Below are positions 23,517 to 35,469 of a stretch of DNA of 64,000 nt, piece by piece. The notes under the pieces are model-generated. The model ran no database searches. It worked only from the letters and a program-made list of their open reading frames with translations, and was not told where the DNA came from. A program made the position numbers and the translations under genes. The stretch's first letter is position 1, and every line of letters begins with the position of its first letter. This DNA is from Chamaecrista fasciculata. Taxonomy: Eukaryota; Streptophyta; Magnoliopsida; Fabales; Fabaceae. The stretch spans positions 1-64,000 of the forward strand of contig QANZ01003755.1 of NCBI GenBank assembly GCA_003254925.1, read 5' to 3'.

Positions 23517-24021
23517 TAGTTTTAAAAAGAAGGATCTCTTATGAATGGTACACTAGTCCGCTCACATTCTTCTTGTACATGTTGTGATAATAACTCGTTA
23601 TCTTGCCCGATGGCCTATTTAGGAATTAGAACGAGCATTTTGTGTAAAATAGGGACTTGTTTGACAAAGATAATTATTGTTTGGACTAATTTGTTGTTAA
23701 TCAAGGACTTGATCAATGAAAGACAAATCTTGAGAGAAGGAAGAATTTTTAAATAAAGAATCTAGAAAAGGACCAAATAGTTACACATGTGGCACTAATA
23801 TGTGAAATTTAACATGCCACGTATACGCTTAACGCCAGATCATTAGTGTAAGTAATTGAGAGAGACTACAGTGACTAACGTCTAACGAATTGACATTTGC
23901 AATTATTGAGGGACCAAATAGTATATTTCAATAATGCAGGGACTAAATCGTTGAAACTGTAAAAAATGAGGGACCAATTAGTAAGTTTCCTCTAGTTTTA
24001 AAAAGAAAGATCTCTTATGAA
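23517..24021. repeat. Insert between 29-bp direct repeats
   Basis: TAGTTTTAAAAAGAAGGATC and nine more bases (23517-23545) recur with one mismatch at 23993-24021. The 447 bp between end in GGGACCAATTAGTAAGTTTC and contain several GAGGGACCAAATAG words typical of this window's MITEs. Either a very long target duplication or a local segmental duplication. Confidence 0.6.
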
Positions 24022-25050
24022 GCACTTCCTATTTAGAAAATGTCAACAATTAGGTATATGAGAAGGATCGATATATATGATTGGATTGGGAGGATTGGGA
24101 TTTCTAAATCTACCTTTAATATATATGTTTGGACTTGGGACTAAGAAAGAGTAAGAAAAAGAAGGGAGAGTTTTAAGATATCTTGTTTGAAAAATTAAAA
24201 ATTAGAACGAGAGATAATATGAGGAATTTTTTATCGTCTATCCTTTTCCTTCCTTCATCCCAAATTCAAAAATATATCAAATTAGAATATTTTGGAGAAT
24301 ACAAGATAATGGATGGATTATGGAGACTTCCCCTGTTCTCTCCTTTAATCTCTCTCATTATTTTCTTTTCTTAATTGTTAAATTTCAAAGTGAAAGGTTA
24401 GAGGACATTGAAAAGTATACTGATATAAAATTGTCAAATGTTATTTACACAGAGTAAAGTTATATATATATACAACTCCAATAGGAGTAAAGTGCAAAAG
24501 AAAAGAATTGAGGGACTGAAAATATAAATAACTAAAGTTACTAACAGCCCCTAACTAATTCTGTACAGACTCCAATATACAGACCCGATACATTCAACAA
24601 AACTAATAACTTCAACAGACATATACAACTTTGAATAGATCGAAGATGTATTTTCTAAAGAATTATTTAGATAATTGGAGGGAGAAGGAGATGAGAGAAA
24701 GATTAACTTCTCAAACTCATTTTTCTTATTTAAAAAATAATAAGTTCTTTAAAATACTTTAATTTGAGATATTTGAAAGTTATGAAAGAAGAGGAGAATA
24801 AAAATTTAAAAATTAATCTATTATTTTTTCTTTTAATTTTTAGAGAAAAGTTCCTCATTTTTCTCCCTCTCCATTTCTTTCTTACAAAACGCCACATTTT
24901 TGTAGAATAAAAGAAAACAAAAAACAATGTGTGGGAAAAGAGAGAAGTAGTAGGGACGAGAGGAGCCATGCATGCAAATTAAAGCTATATATATGTCTTT
25001 GTGTAAAGGCTAATTCTGTCTCTTAAGGGGAGACCCATTTGAAGTTATGC
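24022..25050. repeat. AT-rich region with CT/GA-armed MITE copies
   Basis: Two segments (about 24060-24410 and 24640-24960) have purine-rich left arms (GGAGGGAGAAGGAGATGAGAG) and pyrimidine-rich right arms (CTCCCTCTCCATTTCTTTC), with a shared AATACTTTAATTTGAGATAT core. They resemble the segments at 30660-31410 and 54430-54765. No gene. Confidence 0.45.
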
Positions 25051-25100
25051 AATCATTCTACTTTCGTTTTTTTTTTTTTGGCCTGAATCATTCTACTTTC
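25051..25100 (-). repeat. Poly(T) micro-insertion with 15-bp duplication
   Basis: AATCATTCTACTTTC is present at 25051-25065 and 25086-25100, identical. The 20 bp between read, on the minus strand, CAGGCC then 13 A then C. Same GGCC-A(n) end as the insertion at 21021, opposite orientation. Confidence 0.75.
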
Positions 25101-25457
25101 TTTCTTTTTTCTTACGGCGTGTCATTTTAACTGTTTGAAGTGCTTCATGATCATGTACATGTACAGTTTCAATGAAATCATAAAAATAAGGGTTTTGCTG
25201 TAAAACTTTATAGCTTTAGCAATTTATTTTTTTGTTTCTTTCTCTCTCCATGTCATTTAAAATGAAAAGCAAAAATGCAAGAAAAAAGCATAGTTTTCTC
25301 AAAAAATAGGATAGACTATAGCAATAGTATTTTTATTAGCATTTTCTTAAAAATAAATTGTACGTGACAGCAGAAGGAGGGATATATATAAGGCCAAAGT
25401 GTATTTTTATCATTTATTTTCTTTTGGGTAACTTACAATTCATCTTTTTAATTTTTC

Positions 25458-27266
25458 TTTTTTTGTTGTGATTTGATTCTGTTCCGGGAATGGGAAGGTT
25501 CGTGCTTTGGAAGTCCAGAGCAAAACAAAAGAAACAAGAAAACAACACAAAAACAAGACCAAAATCAATAATAAAATAACACAAGTAACGGAAATAGTCA
25601 CTTGGAGGGTTCTCGATAGGGGGAAGCAAAACACTCCAAGTAAGGACTTGGCAAGACAAGAGAACTTAAGACTTAAGTAAATTGAACTATATTCTAGGGA
25701 GCTCAGAGGATCAATTGGAATTCTCTAGGCGTACTTTCTGGCTGTAAATGTGTTCCCTCACTAGAGAAATTAGGACGTATTTGTAAGGAAAACTCAGATG
25801 GGTCATTATTGATAGCCATGATGGCCATTTATAGAGGGTGTTACATATGGTCATAATGACTTTTTATGGTGAAATCATTAATAGGCATAACGGTCAATTA
25901 TGAGTAGGCTAAAGGTGATAAAACATACATCCCAATGTTGATGAAGGAGTTTAATGATGATAACGTAAATATTTGGCAAATAGGGAAGGGGTCTGAGCTC
26001 AATAAAATACTACTCCACTTACTAAAGACCAAACACTTACCTCACTTACTTGGAACGATCGTGACCAAGCACGAGGAGGTCTTTACTTCAATTCTACCAA
26101 ATCACTCCCTATGAAAATTCCCCAGGGAAGGAGGGAGGAGGGACCTCCCTTCCTTCACAACACTCCTAACCTTGTCCATGTAAGAATGTTGTGGATGCCA
26201 CTTAGCTTCCTCAAGGCCCTTTGGCTCTTGGGTATCATATATTAAATAATTAATTAATTAATTAATTAATTAATAAAATAACAACCATGTAGGAACATTA
26301 GGCCCCCTGCACATGTATATGGAAAAGCTCTCAGCTCATGTACATGTGCATTAGGAATATGACATACGTATCTTGCCACACCGTCCTTAACTTTGTTATC
26401 TTTGAGGAAAAGTGTGAAAGGGTCTTATATATTGAGATATCTCATCCTCTTTAACCCTCTCTTTAAGGCAGGATATAAGTACTTAGTGTCGTAGAGGCTT
26501 TGACATGAGATACTTCATATCAATACCATATTGACTAAGGTAGTGGAGATTATCCTCATTGCACTCTCCTTTATGGGGGGCGAGTGAGGCATTATAATTA
26601 CTGTCTGAGGGACAGATTGACTTGACACCCTGAAGCTCTTTGCTCTGCAGGGAGTATCTTAGTTTACTGTCCGAGGGACGGATTCACTTAGCACCCTGAA
26701 GCTCTTTGCTTAGCAGGGAGTATCTTAATTTACTGTCTGGCAGACGGATTCACTTGGCACCCTGAAGCTCTTTGCTCAGCAGGGAGTATCTTAGTTTACT
26801 GTCCGAGGGACAGATTCACTTGGCTCCCTGAAGTTCTTTGCTCAGCAAGGAGTATCTTAATTTACTGTCTGGGAGACGAATTTAGTTATATATATATATT
26901 ATAAGGGTTCTTTATTCTTAATCTTATTGAGATTATTTTAACCATAAAAATTTAGCTCATAGGCCCCCAAGTAAATATTAGGTACTCTTTCGTAATACAA
27001 AGACATAAATGTCAATACCTTCCTTACACAAAAAACTCATGGATACTACTTAATACTCATGCTTGCCATACCACTCCCTATGATTATTCCCAAGGGAAGG
27101 AGGGAGGAGGGACCTCCCTTTCTTCACAACACTCCTAACCTTATCCAAGTAAGAATGTTGTGGATGCCACTTAGCTTCCTCAAGGCCCTTTGGCTCTTAG
27201 GTATCATATATTAAATAAATAATTAATTAATTAATTATTAAATAAAATAACAACCATGTAGGAACA
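25458..27266 (-). mobile_element. Possible LTR-derived block with long direct repeats
   Basis: Two direct repeats of about 195 bp (26104-26300 and 27069-27266) share ACTCCCTATGA...GGGAAGGAGGGAGGAGGGACC, GAATGTTGTGGATGCCACTT and ACAACCATGTAGGAACA. Read on the minus strand each begins TGTTCCTACATGG, compatible with an LTR start, and the minus-strand sequence ends CAAATCACAACA near 25458. No primer-binding site, coding domain or target duplication was found, so LTR identity is an inference. Confidence 0.4.
26595..26886. repeat. 66-bp tandem repeat, about 4.4 copies
   Basis: Units of 66 bp, each with TTTACTGTCCGAGGGACGGA, TTCACTTGGCACCCTGAAGC and TCTTTGCTCAGCAGGGAGTA, four near-complete copies plus a partial fifth. 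It lies between the two 195-bp direct repeats. Copies differ at a few sites, with alternating CCGAGGGAC / CTGGCAGAC variants hinting at a higher-order two-unit period. Confidence 0.85.
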
Positions 27267-27367
27267 AAATCTTCTGTATCCATAATTCTCAATAGTTTCA
27301 TTTCTTGATCCCAAGTCGCAATGATAAAATGTTTTTATATCTCTCTTGTTTTAAATTCGATTGTAAT

Positions 27368-28016
27368 CAAGAGCATAATTAGGAGGGCCAGTGGAGGCCA
27401 TGGCCCCCCAAATTTGGTGATAATTACATATAAATTCTTATGTATATTAAAATTTTTACAAAGAATCAAGTAAGTGCCCCCCCATATTTTTCCTAAAATC
27501 TTCTTCTTATGTTTTATATTTCTTTTGTCCAACTTATACATTTTATCCTATAATATTAATCATATATAAAGAAAAAATAGGCTAAAATCTTATTTTAGTC
27601 TCTAAAATTTATATAAAGTTCCATTTTGGTCCTTAATGTTTTCTTTTTGTTCTGTTTTGGTCTTTAATGTTTCCTAAAAGTTTCATATTGGTCCATAACT
27701 ATTAAATATGATCATATCTCTCTCGTTTGCTGATACTCCAACTGGGTAAAGAAAAAAACTCATCAAATTTAACACATAGCTCTAATTTCATTGTGTTCGA
27801 GTTTAAAATGAGAGAGATATATGGCCATATCAATAGTTAGAGACCAATTATAAAACTTTTAGAAAACATTAAAGACTAAAACGGAACAAATTAAAAAAAC
27901 ATATATCAAGGACCAAATCAAAACTTTGGATAAACATTAGAGACCAAAATAAAATTTTGGCCAAAAAAATATTACGCCCCCCCCCCCCCCCACCTACAAT
28001 CCTGGCTCCGCCCCTG
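27368..28016. mobile_element. hAT-like element nested in the palindrome
   Basis: Ends CAAGAGCATAATTAGGA and, reverse-complemented, CAGGGGCGGAGCCAGGA: 10 of 17 match and six of the seven differences are G-to-A or C-to-T changes. Flanked by 8-bp ATTGTAAT (27360-27367) and ATTGTGAT (28017-28024), one transition apart. Contains the sequence GCCATGGCCCCCCAAATTTGG near the left and a run of 17 C near the right, plus a MULE MITE at 27580-27962. Confidence 0.65.
27580..27962. mobile_element. Palindromic MULE MITE, innermost of the nest
   Basis: 383 bp, starts GGCTAAAATCTTATTTTAGTC, ends ACCAAAATAAAATTTTGGCC. Arms carry repeated GGTCTTTAATGTTT-type words. Flanked by 9-bp GAAAAAATA (27571-27579) and AAAAAAATA (27963-27971), 8 of 9 matching, the Mutator-type duplication length. 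Confidence 0.7.
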
Positions 28017-28739
28017 ATTGTGATGACTCCTAAGTTACGTGTTACTTTTGATGAGTTATTTCTTTATCTAATTGGGACTGTCAACAGATAAGGTCAAATT
28101 GGACTTCGAAAATGCGTCGCTCATTTTATAGTCAAATGCGTGAAGTTGATTATATATCTCTCTCATTTTAATTTAAGTATGATCAATTGTAATGAGTTCG
28201 GAGTACATTACGGATTATTCTTGATGAATCATTTTTTTGTCTATTTCGAACCGTTAGCAAATGAGGTCAAGTCGGGTTCGAAAGTGATTTTTCATGTTTT
28301 TTCACCTTTTGGTTCTAAAATCACTTTCGGGCTTGATTATTTGACCTCGTTTACTAACTGTTCCAACTAGGCAGAAAAAGAACTCGTCAAAAGTAGTCAC
28401 TAACTTCGAACTCATTGCAATCGCCAATCGAACTAGAAATAAGAGAGATATGACTAACTTTGAATTCCCCCATTTGACTATGAAATGAGTAGCTCACTTT
28501 TGAAGTTCAATTTGACCTTATTTACTGACAACCTCAATTAAACAAAGAAATGATTCGTTAAAAGCAACTTATAGCTCGTGACTCGTCACATTTGAACTTG
28601 AAACGAAAGATATATGACCACATTCAATCATTGGAACCAATGAGTGAAAGTTTTGAAAAATTTGCAGGACCAAAATTGTAACAAAAAAGATAAAAGACTG
28701 AATTGCAACTTACCCTAAAAATAAAATATCAAAATTACA

Positions 28740-29536
28740 TTTGACCAATATATTATTATATTTTACTGTGTAATGTTAAGTATGCATGTGCTATATTACA
28801 TGTATTTTATATATATATATATATATATATTAGGGCCATGCTTAGAAAAACTCGTTTGCTTCATTATTCATTATTGTCAATCTCTCTCCATTGAATGAGA
28901 TGATAAATGGTAATAAACACCTTTCTTTCATTTTTTTTTTTGAATGGACTAATATGTAAAGAAATTTTATTCACATCCCGAATATGCATGTAGTAAATTA
29001 GGAAAATGAGTAATTTCTTTATAATGAATTAAGTGATCGACATTCATGTAGTAGTAGTCATAACTTCTGTGCTTTCACATGATGATGGGGCTCGTTTGTT
29101 ATATATATGTAATGAAATTTTATTCATTATACTCTTGCATTGATTCAATCTTATTATTCATACATGTGAATCATTTTAAATTTAGTTCATTCCACATATT
29201 ACTGAACTTTTAGGAAGTTCCTTGAGTACATATCGAAGTAGATTATCCAGAATGAAATGATTTTGAATATCGATTCATTGAATACATGGATTAAAATAAA
29301 TTTCAGTTCCCATTCATATATTTATATAGCGGGATTTGCATGTAAAGAAAATACAAATATTATTTTTCGAAATTTAAAATTATATGTTTTCTGAAAATAA
29401 GAAAATTTTATTATTTAATATTAAAAAATCAGCGAAAAGTATAATGAAAATTCATTCAATTAATTTCTTTATCAATTAACTATTATTTTCTTTCTTTAAT
29501 AAATATTTTATCTTATATTTAATAATGAATTGTTTA
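28740..29536. other. AT-rich spacer
   Basis: No gene seen; (TA)n at about 28809-28830. Confidence 0.5.
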
Positions 29537-29552
29537 AGGAGATACACTATTC

Positions 29553-29757
29553 TTTTTTTGGCTAAAAAAAAGTTTAGGTGAGTTGAGTCATGGGAGCTTA
29601 CCAAGGTCATGACATACCTCTAGGTTCTATGAGCACTAATAAAGATATTTATAGATAACTTACCAACAAAATTCTCACAACAGTAACGAGAATCGAACTC
29701 ACAACCTTGTGAGTTATGAGTTGACTCTATACCAATTGGATCAACCTTTATTGGCTC
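29553..29757 (-). mobile_element. tRNA-derived SINE, perfect 16-bp duplication
   Basis: Minus-strand SINE of about 205 bp. Its 5' end (at 29757) reads GAGCCAATAAAGGTTGATCC with an A-box-like TTGATCCAATTGG, and a B box GAGTTCGATTCTC follows. The 3' end is TTTAGCC then A(n), seen as TTTTTTTGGC at 29553. The target duplication AGGAGATACACTATTC is exact at 29537-29552 and 29758-29773, implying a recent insertion. Confidence 0.9.
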
Positions 29758-29773
29758 AGGAGATACACTATTC

Positions 29774-30429
29774 ATTTAACAGAAAACCTCTAAGTTATGT
29801 AAAATAGCATATATATTAACTGTCCATTGATTTAGGTTATAGTTTTCAATTGAGTCTAAACCAAATTAATCCTAGAATCTTTGGCTATGTGAAGAGGGTA
29901 AGAAGAGAATTAGAGAACCTTGACTATGTATACTATTTTTTACTTAATTATATATAACATTAATTTGAGGATATCCAAAGTACAAATGATCGAATTTCAT
30001 TTTAATATTTAATTGCTTGAAAAATAAAAAATAAAGCAAAAGAATAATTAATTAACTTTGTTACATTATTAATTTTTTAATATGAGCACCGATTCCTTAC
30101 ATGCATTATAAGCTCATATATCTAGGTAAAAAGACAAAAGATGAGCTTATCATATCAAATTTGGATTAGGATTATTACTACTTCATAAACTTTGTTGGCA
30201 CGCCTTTGACTGCTTTTTCTCATTTAATTGTAGAGATTAATTAATTTTCGCAGTGAGAATACATTTATTATGAAGTGATGACAATATAATAATATTAGTT
30301 CACAGAAAAGGTGTAATTGCATCCAAAGTGGGTAGCACTAGAAAACAAATTAATCATGTTTCATAAAGTGAACAAACCAACTCAAAAGTGATCTTGCATG
30401 CACTATCTATAGGAAAATTGAAAAAAAAA
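29774..30429. other. AT-rich spacer
   Basis: No gene seen. Confidence 0.5.
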
Positions 30430-31410
30430 AAAGGTTAAAACCTCATTTTGGCCCTCAAACTATAGGACAAGTTTCATTTAGTCCTAAAACTAATTTTTTA
30501 TTCTATTTTGACAAGTTTCATTTAAACTTTCACATTTATTACGTTTTGGTTTAAAATATTATTTTGTCAAGTTTTTGCCGTTATTTATAACTTGAATAGT
30601 TAAGATGAACTATTTTTTTCTTATATATATATATGTGTCTCTGTCTTAATAAAATAATAAATGAGTTGACAAAATGAAGATTTACCTTCTCATCCCTTCC
30701 CCTTCAATATCTCCTTTTCTCGTCTCCTTTGTTCGACAATTAGGAGGGGAAGAGAATGTTAAATTTTCACATGTTTTCTCTTTATTAAGATGTTGATACC
30801 TCTTTCAAAACACGACAATTTATTAGAGTATTTAAAATTTGTAAAGGAACAAAGAGAATAAAAGATTAAAAGTTAGGAAATGAAGGATATCACAATTCTC
30901 CCCTTTTCCTTCTCAAACAAATTAAGGATATCTTAATTCTCCCCTTTCCTCTTAATAATCAATCCAAACATAATCTTAAGGTATGTTTGATTATTATGAG
31001 GGGGAGGGAACGAAAGCTTAGGGGAGAAAGGATCGGAAAAGAGAAGGGGAGAATGACCTTCCACATCTCATCCCTTTGTTTACGCATTGATGATACCTCA
31101 TCTAAAATTTCACACTTTTTTTTGGTGAATTATAAATTTTTTTTTGTCTATCCGTGTAATAGTTAGGTGAAGACTAATTTTATTTAGGCTAGGAAGCAAA
31201 CAGTTTAAAATTTTTCTAACAATATTCACTCTAATGACCCACCTTAATTTTAAGTATTTTGAAATTTTTGAAGATATATAGGACTATGGAAGAGCATTAT
31301 CATCCCTTTCAATTTTTAACTTTTCAAACAAGAAAATGATGTCTCAATCCTTACCACTCCCTTCCATTCTCTACTTTATTTCTCAATCTAAACACAGTTT
31401 TTTTTTTTGC
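30430..31410. repeat. MITE-rich stretch
   Basis: 30440-30600 is a half-element with CATTTTGGCCCTCAAACTAT-type words. 30660-30980 and 30981-31410 are two abutting CT/GA-armed MITEs, the first ending in CCAAACATAATCTTAAG and the second starting GGTATGTTTGATTATTATGA, so the ends are roughly complementary where they meet. Same family as 24.1-24.9 kb and 54.4 kb. Confidence 0.5.
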
Positions 31411-31655
31411 CTGAATTTAAACCGGATTTTAGAAATTAACTTTTAGAAACAAAACACAAAAAAACTCAAATGTATTAATTTTATAGTTCTAAAAGATTGA
31501 AGTGTGTTTTTAATGATTAATAAATTGTTAACTCATATAATTTTCATGAACTAATTTATATATTACTTGTCAAACGAGATAAAAGTAAAAAAAAAAATGT
31601 ATAATAAATTATAAAAAATATGTAATAAGTTCTTAAAAAAATATATTTAATCTAA

Positions 31656-32959
31656 GGGTCTGTTTGGGAGACTTTCAATTCTAATCCAATCTCATCCAAT
31701 CTCATCCAAATGGATGGGATGAGATTATTTTTTAATTGGATGAGATGAGATGATGTATTGGTGTTTGGGTGATTTTAGTGATAATGATGTTAAATAGGGT
31801 GTGAAATTATATAAAAGGGTATGTAATGATTGTGGTTGGTAGAAAAAAGTTGATGGATTTTTGTAATTTGTATAGGGGTAGAAATGGTAGGAAATAATGA
31901 GATGAGATNNNNNNNNNNNNNNNNNNNNNNNNNNNNNNNNNNNNNNNNNNNNNNNNNNNNNNNNNNNNNNNNNNNNNNNNNNNNNNNNNNNNNNNNNNNN
32001 NNNNNNNNNNNNNNNNNNNNNNNNNNNNNNNNNNNNNNNNNNNNNNNNNNNNNNNNNNNNNNNNNNNNNNNNNNNNNNNNNNNNNNNNNNNNNNNNNNNN
32101 NNNNNNNNNNNNNNNNNNNNNNNNNNNNNNNNNNNNNNNNNNNNNNNNNNNNNNNNNNNNNNNNNNNNNNNNNNNNNNNNNNNNNNNNNNNNNNNNNNNN
32201 NNNNNNNNNNNNNNNNNNNNNNNNNNNNNNNNNNNNNNNNNNNNNNNNNNNNNNNNNNNNNNNNNNNNNNNNNNNNNNNNNNNNNNNNNNNNNNNNNNNN
32301 NNNNNNNNNNNNNNNNNNNNNNNNNNNNNNNNNNNNNNNNNNNNNNNNNNNNNNNNNNNNNNNNNNNNNNNNNNNNNNNNNNNNNNNNNNNNNNNNNNNN
32401 NNNNNNNNNNNNNNNNNNNNNNNNNNNNNNNNNNNNNNNNNNNNNNNNNNNNNNNNNNNNNNNNNNNNNNNNNNNNNNNNNNNNNNNNNNNNNNNNNNNN
32501 NNNNNNNNNNNNNNNNNNNNNNNNNNNNNNNNNNNNNNNNNNNNNNNNNNNNNNNNNNNNNNNNNNNNNNNNNNNNNNNNNNNNNNNNNNNNNNNNNNNN
32601 NNNNNNNNNNNNNNNNNNNNNNNNNNNNNNNNNNNNNNNNNNNNNNNNNNNNNNNNNNNNNNNNNNNAGAGAGAGAAAATTATAAGTGTAATAAATGAGG
32701 GTATGTAAAATTACTATTTTGTCTAGTTCTCTTTTTTATATTTGTATTAAAATATAGGTAATTATAGGTGTGTAAGTAGGGATAGATTAGTAATTGTAAG
32801 AGAAAATGAGATGATGTTGTGAATGAGATGATGATGTGGATGAGATGAGATGAGATGGAGGTTCCAAAAAACACCCAACCAGTACTGTTCATCCAATCCT
32901 AGGATGAGATTAAGATTGAATGAGATGAGATTATAATTATTGGGTCCCCAAACACACCC
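31656..32959. mobile_element. PIF/Harbinger-like non-autonomous element B (with gap)
   Basis: Ends GGGTCTGTTTGGG and, reverse-complemented, GGGTGTGTTTGGGG; flanked by TAA on both sides (31653-31655, 32960-32962). Subterminal GATGAGATGAGATG repeats. Inner blocks such as GGTATGTAATGATTGTGGTT and GTGTAATAAATGAGGGTAT match element A at 16701-17904. 759 bases (31909-32667) are undetermined. Confidence 0.75.
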
Positions 32960-32962
32960 TAA

Positions 32963-33289
32963 AATTACTAAACAACTGAGTGGCGAAATCACTACAGACA
33001 AACGTCAGCATCAGCCGAGATGATTGACTTTTCAAAGTCAAACAATGTCTCAATTTCTGCACGTGCACATATTATTAAACCTCTTTGTCAACAATACTAC
33101 TATGCGCTTTTATTTTTCTCTAAAAACAAATCTAATAAATAAATAAAGAAATAAAACAACGTAGTAGCAGTTGGAACAATATATATTTATGAGCATTTTA
33201 TTTTTCATATTCTATATACTCATATAGTCATTATTTTTTTTGGCCTTTTAATTTTTCTAATGACTACGTATATTCTGTACAATTTATTA
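32963..33289. other. Spacer
   Basis: AT-rich, nothing recognised. Confidence 0.5.
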
Positions 33290-33563
33290 CTCCTTCTGTT
33301 TTACAATATTTATTGTAATTTTGTGTGTACAAACAAATTAAAGAAATAATTAGTTTATTTTAAAGTTAGAAAAATATAAATGAAAAATTTAAATTACCCT
33401 TATTTATTTTCCTCTACTAATTAAATTTGAAAATTCTAAGAAATAATAAATATAAATAAAATTGTAAACAAATAATTAATAATTTTTCGATTTTATAAGA
33501 CGGCAGATATTTTGAAACATTAAAATTCTTCCAATTTCAATAAATATTGTAAACCAGAAGGAG
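33290..33563. mobile_element. Stowaway MITE (Tc1/mariner type)
   Basis: 274 bp with long terminal inverted repeats CTCCTTCTGTTTTACAATAT / (reverse complement) CTCCTTCTGGTTTACAATAT and TA on both sides (33288-33289, 33564-33565). The CTCCnTCnG terminus and TA target are the Stowaway hallmarks. AT-rich and non-coding inside. Confidence 0.88.
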
Positions 33564-33565
33564 TA

Positions 33566-34910
33566 GATAAAAAAATATAATTCGACAAAACGCAACTTTA
33601 GTTTGGATAAATAGTTTAAGAGAAAATTAATATTTTTTTAAAAAAAGTTTGGAATTAGCCTTAGTCCGAATATTCTTAAAAATTGGCAGACATGTATACT
33701 TAATGGGTGTCAAAATTAGGCCTGCTTTAGAAAAATACTTAGGAGTTAAGACTGAACTCTGATTTCTTTTTAGGGCTAGGCTAGTTTTTAGAATTTTTTA
33801 TAGACTATTTTTTTTATTTGCATGTAAGTAGGTTATTTTTGGGAGAAGAAGAACAATGAGAGAGAGAAAGAAAGAAATATAAAATAACGAAAGAAAAAAG
33901 AGAAAAAACAAAGAGGCTTTGCATTGTAGATTCTTTTAACACAAAATTAGTACAATGAGATTGTAAACATGGTTTGTGTGCAAATTAATAGCTAGTGATT
34001 CTTAAACACGCTTTGCATTAGAGCTGAATTCTGTAAAACAAAAAAAGTACTACAATACAAGTGACATACTTGTGAAAATGAAAATAAAAATACAAAGTAT
34101 GCGAGGCTTTTTTATTTTTTTTTCTCTAAAAGGTAGTTTAGTCTTCAAAAAATAATCAAGTCTAGCTAGCTTGACATGCATGGAAGAAGGATTTCAAATA
34201 AGTCTATTTAGAATTATCTAACACGTGTCCTTAGGGTACATTTTAAGGTTTCTTCTGACTGGTTAGTAGATCATCTCATATCTTAAAATCTATGAAAATT
34301 CATTTAAAAGATAATTTTTAATGTTTGAAAATTCACTTGACAAATCAAAAGAAATCTTAACATGTGCCTTTATCCTTAACATATGCTCTAAAGTCACATG
34401 TTAGAAGTACTCTAAACAAAAAAGGAATTAGATTTTCATGCTTCCATGGATTTGGTAATTTATATCCAAGACTAGTCTTTATTAATATCAATAATTATTG
34501 ATGTCCAAAGAAAAGGACAAAGTAATCAAAATCATCACTTCATCAAATATTTTTCTTTAATATGTATTAGACATCTTCTCCAGCAAAGTTCAGAAAGTTG
34601 AAATGATATAATATATATATCAGTTGGCACAACAAATAATACTTCCTACTATATTTTTGTGTTCTAATTCTTTTCTTCTAAAAAAACATAATATTTTGAG
34701 GCAATTAATTATGTTAGTTATTATTTTTTTTGGTAAGTTCATATGGATATGTATAAACCGGCAATAGAAAGGTGAAAAGTGAAAACCATGAAAGAACATT
34801 TTTAATGCATGGGACTTGATTTCTTCTTTCATGTGACACTTTTGGGCCTGAATACTCCTCCATGTACTTTTCATTATTTGGGCCAAAACTTTTGCATTTT
34901 TCAGTATTAT
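33566..34910. other. AT-rich spacer
   Basis: No gene seen; purine-rich tract at about 33841-33915. Confidence 0.5.
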
Positions 34911-34960
34911 AAAGCTACAAATTCTTATTGACAAAAAAAAAAAAAAAGCTACAAATTCTT
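34911..34960 (+). repeat. 18-bp poly(A)-ended micro-insertion with 16-bp duplication
   Basis: AAAGCTACAAATTCTT occurs at 34911-34926 and 34945-34960, identical, separated only by ATTGAC and a run of 12 A. Confidence 0.72.
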
Positions 34961-35324
34961 GAGTGGAAAAAGAAAAGAAAAAAATCCTGCATTTTGGTCC
35001 AAAAACTTATTTTATATTTTATTCATAAAAAACTATAATTGATTTAGTTTATTTTTTTAAGGCTTGAGGTTGCTATTTAAGTTTTTTAAAAGCATTTTAT
35101 TTGTTATATTATCCCACATTAAACTCACTAACATAAATAGTAGTGAAATGTAAAATTGATGTTCCTTTTAATTTATGCTGCTAACAAACATTATCTGTCA
35201 TTCACACATGGGTGTTTGTCCAAGCTCACGTACGTTCTTGTTTAAAAGTGCAAAATCTGAACTTCTCGTATTCTCATATGAGTTCCTATCTTTAAAAGTT
35301 AAAAAAAAATGTATAGAAACAAAT

Positions 35325-35365
35325 TGGAGGTCTGAATTTTCTTTTTGGTAACATGGAGGTCTGAA
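35325..35365 (-). repeat. Poly(T)-containing micro-insertion
   Basis: TGGAGGTCTGAA is exact at 35325-35336 and 35354-35365. The 17 bp between are TTTTCTTTTTGGTAACA. Fits a minus-strand T-rich end but the homopolymer is impure. Confidence 0.5.
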
Positions 35366-35469
35366 ATTTTGTTTAGGATCATACTCTGTCAGAAATTATG
35401 AGGTTTCTTCTTTTTGGGATGTAACATTATATATGGTGCTGGACGCCTGGATTTGGAATTTTTTTTTTT

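Larger units (their letters stand above)
27263..28735. mobile_element. Large palindromic MULE-like element, host of a nest
   Basis: An inverted repeat centred near 28300 (GGGTTCGAAAGTGATTTTTC...AAAATCACTTTCGGGCTTG). Arms contain ATATCTCTCTCATTTTAATTT, AATTGTAATGAGTTCGGAGT, AATGAGGTCAAGTCGGGTTC and complements. The right arm ends GAATTGCAACTTACCCTA near 28735; the left terminus is lost against the upstream repeat block. The left arm is interrupted by a hAT element. Confidence 0.55.

Noticed and set aside
28140-28370. 76-codon plus-strand frame
   Set aside because: Lies across the centre of a palindromic element; no coding features.
31884-32708. 274-codon plus-strand frame
   Set aside because: Consists almost wholly of undetermined bases inside a PIF-like element.
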